Shown here one piece after another: positions 7,580 through 11,146 of a stretch of DNA of 11,146 bases. Made by a program: the position numbers and the translations under genes. Where the stretch lies: NCBI GenBank assembly GCA_014885115.2, contig WKLE02005134.1, positions 1 to 11,146 on the forward strand. Direction: 5' to 3'. The notes below the pieces were generated by a model, which saw nothing but the letters and a program-made list of their open reading frames with translations, ran no database searches and was not told where the DNA came from. This stretch comes from Asterionellopsis glacialis (Eukaryota; Bacillariophyta; Plagiogrammaphyceae; Rhaphoneidales; Asterionellopsidaceae). Numbering within the stretch: the stretch's first letter is position 1; the number at the start of each line of letters is the position of its first letter.

Positions 7580-7692
7580 GTTCTTCACCAGCAAGAAGAA
7601 CTACCGGTAGTCCTCTAGGTCCTACAGGTCCTAGGTAGGACTCTTACCAGGTAGGTCCTCTAGAGAGAGGTCCTAGTCTACTAGAGGACTAC
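7580..7692. promoter_or_regulatory. Nested palindromic block upstream of the kinase gene
   Basis: The outer arms GTAGTCCTCTAG (7607-7618) and CTAGAGGACTAC (7681-7692) are a perfect 12-bp inverted repeat. Inside lie four AGGTCCT copies (starting 7617, 7626, 7653, 7668) and one TACCAGGTA (7645-7653) that ends 184 bp before the kinase ATG. Just upstream are CTACCGGTAG, a perfect 10-bp palindrome (7601-7610), and a GTTCTTC/GAAGAAC inverted repeat (7580-7586 and 7595-7601) that resembles loosely spaced heat-shock half-sites. The symmetry is seen directly; regulation of the kinase is inferred from position. Confidence 0.55.
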
Positions 7693-7836
7693 TTCAAAGC
7701 TTGTGATTTCTGATTGAAGAGTGAAGTCGAAAAACAGAAGCAACCCGTCCCAAAACCCCACAGTCATGACAACATGACATAACACGAACTGAAAGAAAAT
7801 CACGATTATATTCAAATACAAAATATCCCAATCAAT

Positions 7837-10137
7837 ATGGAAAATTCGTCTTGTGTTCCGATAGCGACAGCAGCAATATCCACTGATCACGAGAAAGAAA
7901 AGGGAGAAGGTTCTTCTTGTTCTTACTCCTCCTCATCATCATTCGTGTCAACATCATTTTCTTCCATTTCTTCTGGACCTGATAATATTCGTGTCAAAAC
8001 AGTACAACAACCTAATTATCGTAAACACGATCGCAGCAGTATGAGTGACAATCGAGATAACAATAGAGAATCTTCTACCATAAAGAGAAAATCACAACAA
8101 CAAGAGCATCAACAACAAGGAACACGAGTGCCACCCTCATTATTATCACCATCACTATCAAAGTCAAAATGCCTTTTAGCAGGAAAATGTGTATCATCTT
8201 GTGTTGGACATGGTCATGTTTGTCCGGTAGCTGCCCAAGCAGCAGGTCAAGCTGTATGTCTTGCAATTAAAAAGTTAACAACAGATAGTGCTCTATTTTC
8301 TAAGGATGGTTGTAGATGCGCCAGTACATCGTGCCATACTTCACTCGGCGGGGAAAGTAGACACAAGCAGAGTCAAGGTGATGCAGATTGCAGTATTGCT
8401 GACCACAATGATAATGATCCAATGCATAATTTACCTCAAATCAACTGCAGCGACCTGGTGATTGGTAAAAAGTTAGGTTCCGGCGGTTTTAGTGAAGTTC
8501 ACCAAGTATCTCTTTTGCAGAAGAATCATGACGGCAATGCTGCTTCTCCGACACAACCTGATTTTTCATCATCTTCATCATCATTGTCGTCGTCGGTATC
8601 TTCTATCAAAGTAGGGAAGACGGAGGCGGAGGGGAAGTCTACAGAGTATGCTATTAAATTTTTAAAACGTGTTGTCATGGTTAATCAAAGACATTTTAAG
8701 CTTGGTGCAGCAGACTTGGCTGTTGAAGCACACTTTTTACATATATTGCGACATCGAAACATTGTATCATTGCATGGCGTGACTGCAGGATCATTGGAAC
8801 ATAACATATCATCCGGTAGAGAATGTGGTTTCTTCATTGTTATTGATCGTTTATATGAAACATTAGAACATCGTATACACCATACATGGAAATTGGCAAA
8901 TGAAGAACTCAATGAACAACACCAAAGAAGGCATCTCCACCTTACAGTACCAGGAGGAGAAAGACTCCATCACTTGGCATCTTCTTTACTTCTGAAACAC
9001 AATAAGGATAACAACATATTCTGTATTGCAGCAACAAGCAATAAGTGCTCAACAACTTCGGAATACAATCAAAAGCGGATAGATATGCTATTAGAACGAC
9101 TGGATGTAGCTACTGATATTTGCCGTGCAATGGAATATCTTCATGGTCTTCATATTGTATTTCGTGATTTAAAGCCAGATAATATTGGTTTTGATCGATG
9201 TGATGTTGTAAAATTATTTGATTTTGGATTAGCTAAGGAACTGCGACCTTCTTTGAAAAGCAAACTAGGACGACAACAAGGACGTCAAAAGCAAGAAGAA
9301 AAATCTCTTCACCTTGACCAGCACACCACCACGGCCAACAAAAACAATGATATTAGTGATTGTAAATGCACATACCAACTTACAGGTAAGACTGGATCGC
9401 GACGATATATGGCACCCGAGGTAGCACTGGAACGCCCCTACAACCAAAGTGTGGATGTGTATTCTTTTGGTATTTTACTTTGGGAAATATGTTCATTAGA
9501 AAAACCTTTCATGGGATATTCTGCTTTAAGACATGAAAAAGCAATTGTTTGTGGGAATGAACGTCCAAGTATTGCGACATGGTGGCCAGTCCCCTTGCAA
9601 TGGTTGATGAAACGATGCTGGTCTAACAAACATTTGGAGAGACCAAATTTTAAACAAATTTTGTGTACATTATCTGAAGTTATGAAGCTATGTAAGCATC
9701 ACAGTGCTCATGAGAGCACAGCACTACATGTAAAAGAATCACTGTATTTTTCATCCAAACCTTGTCTTTACAAGAAATCGTTTGCACCTCGACCAACAAC
9801 CAAGGTGAGGCCATGTCGTTCGGACGAATCTTCATCGTATTCTTCTCCCCAGGCAGCATCGTACCACACGAGAGCTGGCCTCATTGCTGAAGGCGATAAA
9901 TTGTCCAAATTAAGGTTAGCCGCAAAATTGAATGATGATAACTCCTTTGAACCTACTGAAACGCAAAGTATTGAATCAGTGCAAGAAGAAGACAAAAAAA
10001 GTCAGTCTTCCAAATCCACCAAAGTTTGTAGAACTAGTACAAGTAAAAGGATGATGCAACCTTCGTCTACTACATACAATCCAAAGCAGAGTCATGATGA
10101 ACAAAACAAAGGTGGATGGTTATCGTTTTGGAAATGA
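7837..10137 (+). CDS. TKL-like Ser/Thr protein kinase with long inserts and a Cys/His-rich N-terminus
   Basis: This 766-residue, single-exon protein transfers phosphate from ATP to Ser/Thr (or possibly Tyr) on unknown substrates, presumably in the cytosol or nucleus since no signal or membrane segment is seen. The kinase domain spans ~206-625. It has the Gly-rich loop GSGGFSEV (214-221), Lys274 in AIK, Glu297 of helix C, the catalytic loop FRDLKPDN (442-449; Asp444 base, Lys446, Asn449), DFG (462-464), APE (526-528), Asp540 of helix F and Arg602 of subdomain XI. All catalytic residues are present, so it should be active. HRD is FRD, a variant I recall as tolerated in this diatom family (commonly YRD). 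Three polar inserts interrupt the domain: 222-268 (poly-Ser at 244-256), ~352-413, and ~470-513 in the activation loop. The N-terminus is Ser-rich, then has eight Cys at 112-166. The tail is Ser/Lys-rich and ends GGWLSFWK. The substrate is unknown. Confidence 0.92.
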   Translation: MENSSCVPIATAAISTDHEKEKGEGSSCSYSSSSSFVSTSFSSISSGPDNIRVKTVQQPNYRKHDRSSMSDNRDNNRESSTIKRKSQQQEHQQQGTRVPPSLLSPSLSKSKCLLAGKCVSSCVGHGHVCPVAAQAAGQAVCLAIKKLTTDSALFSKDGCRCASTSCHTSLGGESRHKQSQGDADCSIADHNDNDPMHNLPQINCSDLVIGKKLGSGGFSEVHQVSLLQKNHDGNAASPTQPDFSSSSSSLSSSVSSIKVGKTEAEGKSTEYAIKFLKRVVMVNQRHFKLGAADLAVEAHFLHILRHRNIVSLHGVTAGSLEHNISSGRECGFFIVIDRLYETLEHRIHHTWKLANEELNEQHQRRHLHLTVPGGERLHHLASSLLLKHNKDNNIFCIAATSNKCSTTSEYNQKRIDMLLERLDVATDICRAMEYLHGLHIVFRDLKPDNIGFDRCDVVKLFDFGLAKELRPSLKSKLGRQQGRQKQEEKSLHLDQHTTTANKNNDISDCKCTYQLTGKTGSRRYMAPEVALERPYNQSVDVYSFGILLWEICSLEKPFMGYSALRHEKAIVCGNERPSIATWWPVPLQWLMKRCWSNKHLERPNFKQILCTLSEVMKLCKHHSAHESTALHVKESLYFSSKPCLYKKSFAPRPTTKVRPCRSDESSSYSSPQAASYHTRAGLIAEGDKLSKLRLAAKLNDDNSFEPTETQSIESVQEEDKKSQSSKSTKVCRTSTSKRMMQPSSTTYNPKQSHDEQNKGGWLSFWK

Positions 10138-10952
10138 AATCGTAAAGATCGAGTTCACGCCAAAAGAAAAAGTGGCAAATTTTAGACTAGTACTTAGTAA
10201 TCTTTATCTATCGTGCCTTCTGTGACAAGGTCACCTATTCGGGTATGTTGTAAGCTGGACATTAATAACAAAGCATGCACCAGTGTAAAAAGTGCACGTC
10301 AACTGGTGGCAAATTGGGACAGCAGCGAATCTGCACTAAACGAATCCCAGTATCAATTTTCTGCCATGTGCGAGATGTCCATGGAAATTGTTGATTGGTA
10401 AGATAATGAAAGATCATCCCTATTGTTAATGTTTTGAAACAAATCAAGATTATTTTTTCATCCGAATCAAGATTGAGCTCGTGCAAATCACTATACATCC
10501 TGGTCCAATGGACCCTCCTTGTTGCAGCTTTCTTTTTTATTTTCACCGAAGAAACATCGTCTCTGCTCCTGCAAACAGAATCAGACCTCTTTTGGGGGGG
10601 GGCATCTCGTAATTTTGTAATGGGCTCCTTCCTTGCAGGTTCTTTTGGAAGAATATGAAATAGACCTTGGCGATCGCAGCCTTGGTGAGGCCTTTGAGCT
10701 TACACCATTTCCTCAGATTCCCACAGACTGTATTGTGTTTCTGGTCTGTCGATGATGAGAACGGCCGAACGAAGGACAGAGAAGCGACGGTGACCAAGCT
10801 TGGAAATTTTGGAACGGTACACGTAAGCGAACATTTGAAAATTCGGGCGCCCCAGCAACTTTATTCACCTTTCTCTCTGCTCATTCTTCGGACCATCGGC
10901 AAATTGCTGCATTGCTCTGAAGAACGATAAATCAACTTCGTTAATTTAAATT

Positions 10953-10970
10953 CTCAAGCCCAGACTTGAG
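10953..10970. repeat. Small hairpin CTCAAG-6-CTTGAG
   Basis: The arms at 10953-10958 and 10965-10970 are perfectly complementary around six bases. A second short hairpin (CGGGTC/GACCCG, within about 11050-11075) lies nearby. Each is small enough to occur by chance; they are noted only because two sit together in the unexplained right-hand segment. Confidence 0.35.
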
Positions 10971-11084
10971 GACCATCTTCCTTTGAGGCCCCGGTTTCGG
11001 AACGAAAAAAGGCCTGCAGGAGCGGCCACGACTACCTTAAATTACGGTACACGGGTCATACCTTGAGACCCGGTCCCAAGCTCT

Positions 11085-11108
11085 AAATCAGCGTATAAAT
11101 CAGCGTAT
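11085..11108. repeat. Perfect 12-bp tandem duplication AAATCAGCGTAT
   Basis: Two perfect adjacent copies of AAATCAGCGTAT (11085-11096 and 11097-11108) are followed by a degenerate third (ATTTGGCGTAT, 11111-11121). It may be a short minisatellite, or the subterminal repeat of an element that continues past the window. There is no evidence to decide. Confidence 0.65.
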
Positions 11109-11146
11109 TTATTTGGCGTATTTTTTCTGTCCTGCGTCGGATTTTC

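Larger units (their letters stand above)
10138..11146. other. Stretch without a supportable gene, right edge of the window
   Basis: After the kinase stop I find no ORF with an ATG and recognisable content. A plus-strand frame open from 10201 to 10401 ends in GATTGGTAAGA, which includes a good splice-donor consensus, so an exon of a spliced gene is possible. A minus-strand frame near 10543-10797 contains a basic phrase (NLRKWCKLKGLTKAAIAKV) but no convincing start. The far end is more GC-rich, with a nine-G run at 10594-10602 and small hairpins. A gene or mobile element extending past the window edge cannot be excluded. Confidence 0.45.

Noticed and set aside
7559..7601. GAA/TTC repeats considered as a heat-shock element
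   Set aside because: The inverted repeat is real, but the 5-bp spacing of canonical alternating nGAAn units is not met, so no heat-shock call is made.
10201..10401. Plus-strand open frame ending at a GTAAGA donor, considered as an exon
   Set aside because: The donor is good, but I could not find an ATG upstream or a convincing downstream exon, so I left it as a note in the right-hand intergenic entry.
10543..10797. Minus-strand frame with NLRKWCKLKGLTKAAIAKV, considered as a SAP-like helix pair
   Set aside because: The resemblance is weak, it lacks an acceptable start with coding-like sequence around it, and the flanking translation is low quality.
1..11146. Search for tRNA, rRNA, CRISPR arrays, insertion sequences and prokaryotic gene clusters
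   Set aside because: No T-loop-type GGTTCxAxxCC context, no regular spaced repeats, no transposase and no operon-like spacing was seen. The window reads as ordinary eukaryotic nuclear DNA.

Overview
The window looks like nuclear DNA of a photosynthetic stramenopile, most likely a diatom. The basis is compact, largely intron-poor genes with eukaryotic start contexts, no Shine-Dalgarno operon layout, moderate GC, and a Ser/Thr kinase whose wording (an (F/Y)RDLKPDNIGFD catalytic loop, an LTGxTGSxRYMAPE activation segment and long polar inserts) matches a TKL-like family that I recall as expanded in diatoms. No organism-specific marker such as an rRNA, tRNA or plastid gene is present, so species is not assigned.

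Layout: 1-757 is a 5' region with a hairpin and several palindromic motifs. 758-2452 encodes a secreted M6 (immune inhibitor A-like) metallopeptidase homologue whose zinc motif is broken (HExxQ in place of HExxH), so it is probably a pseudoenzyme. 2453-4242 has no convincing gene but holds an old ~95-bp direct duplication. 4453-5201 holds a small unknown gene, supported as an ORF from 4713 and plausibly spliced to a short first exon at 4453-4530. 5202-5908 is AT-rich and gene-free. 5909-6096 is a dense palindromic cluster in front of a second unknown gene (6235-6738) with a three-times repeated 12-residue motif. 6739-7579 is gene-free. 7580-7692 is another nested palindromic block in front of a 766-residue protein kinase (7837-10137). 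10138-11146 has no gene I can support.

The most striking non-coding signal is the 9-mer TACCTGGTA (reverse complement TACCAGGTA). I count at least twelve occurrences, some overlapping, against fewer than 0.1 expected by chance. All are outside the predicted coding regions. The copy nearest each of the four proposed genes ends 139-188 bp upstream of the proposed ATG. This fits a shared upstream regulatory element, although a mobile palindromic repeat that settles near promoters is an alternative. All genes I call are on the plus strand. They have no evident shared pathway, and nothing indicates an operon or a multi-gene defence or biosynthetic system.
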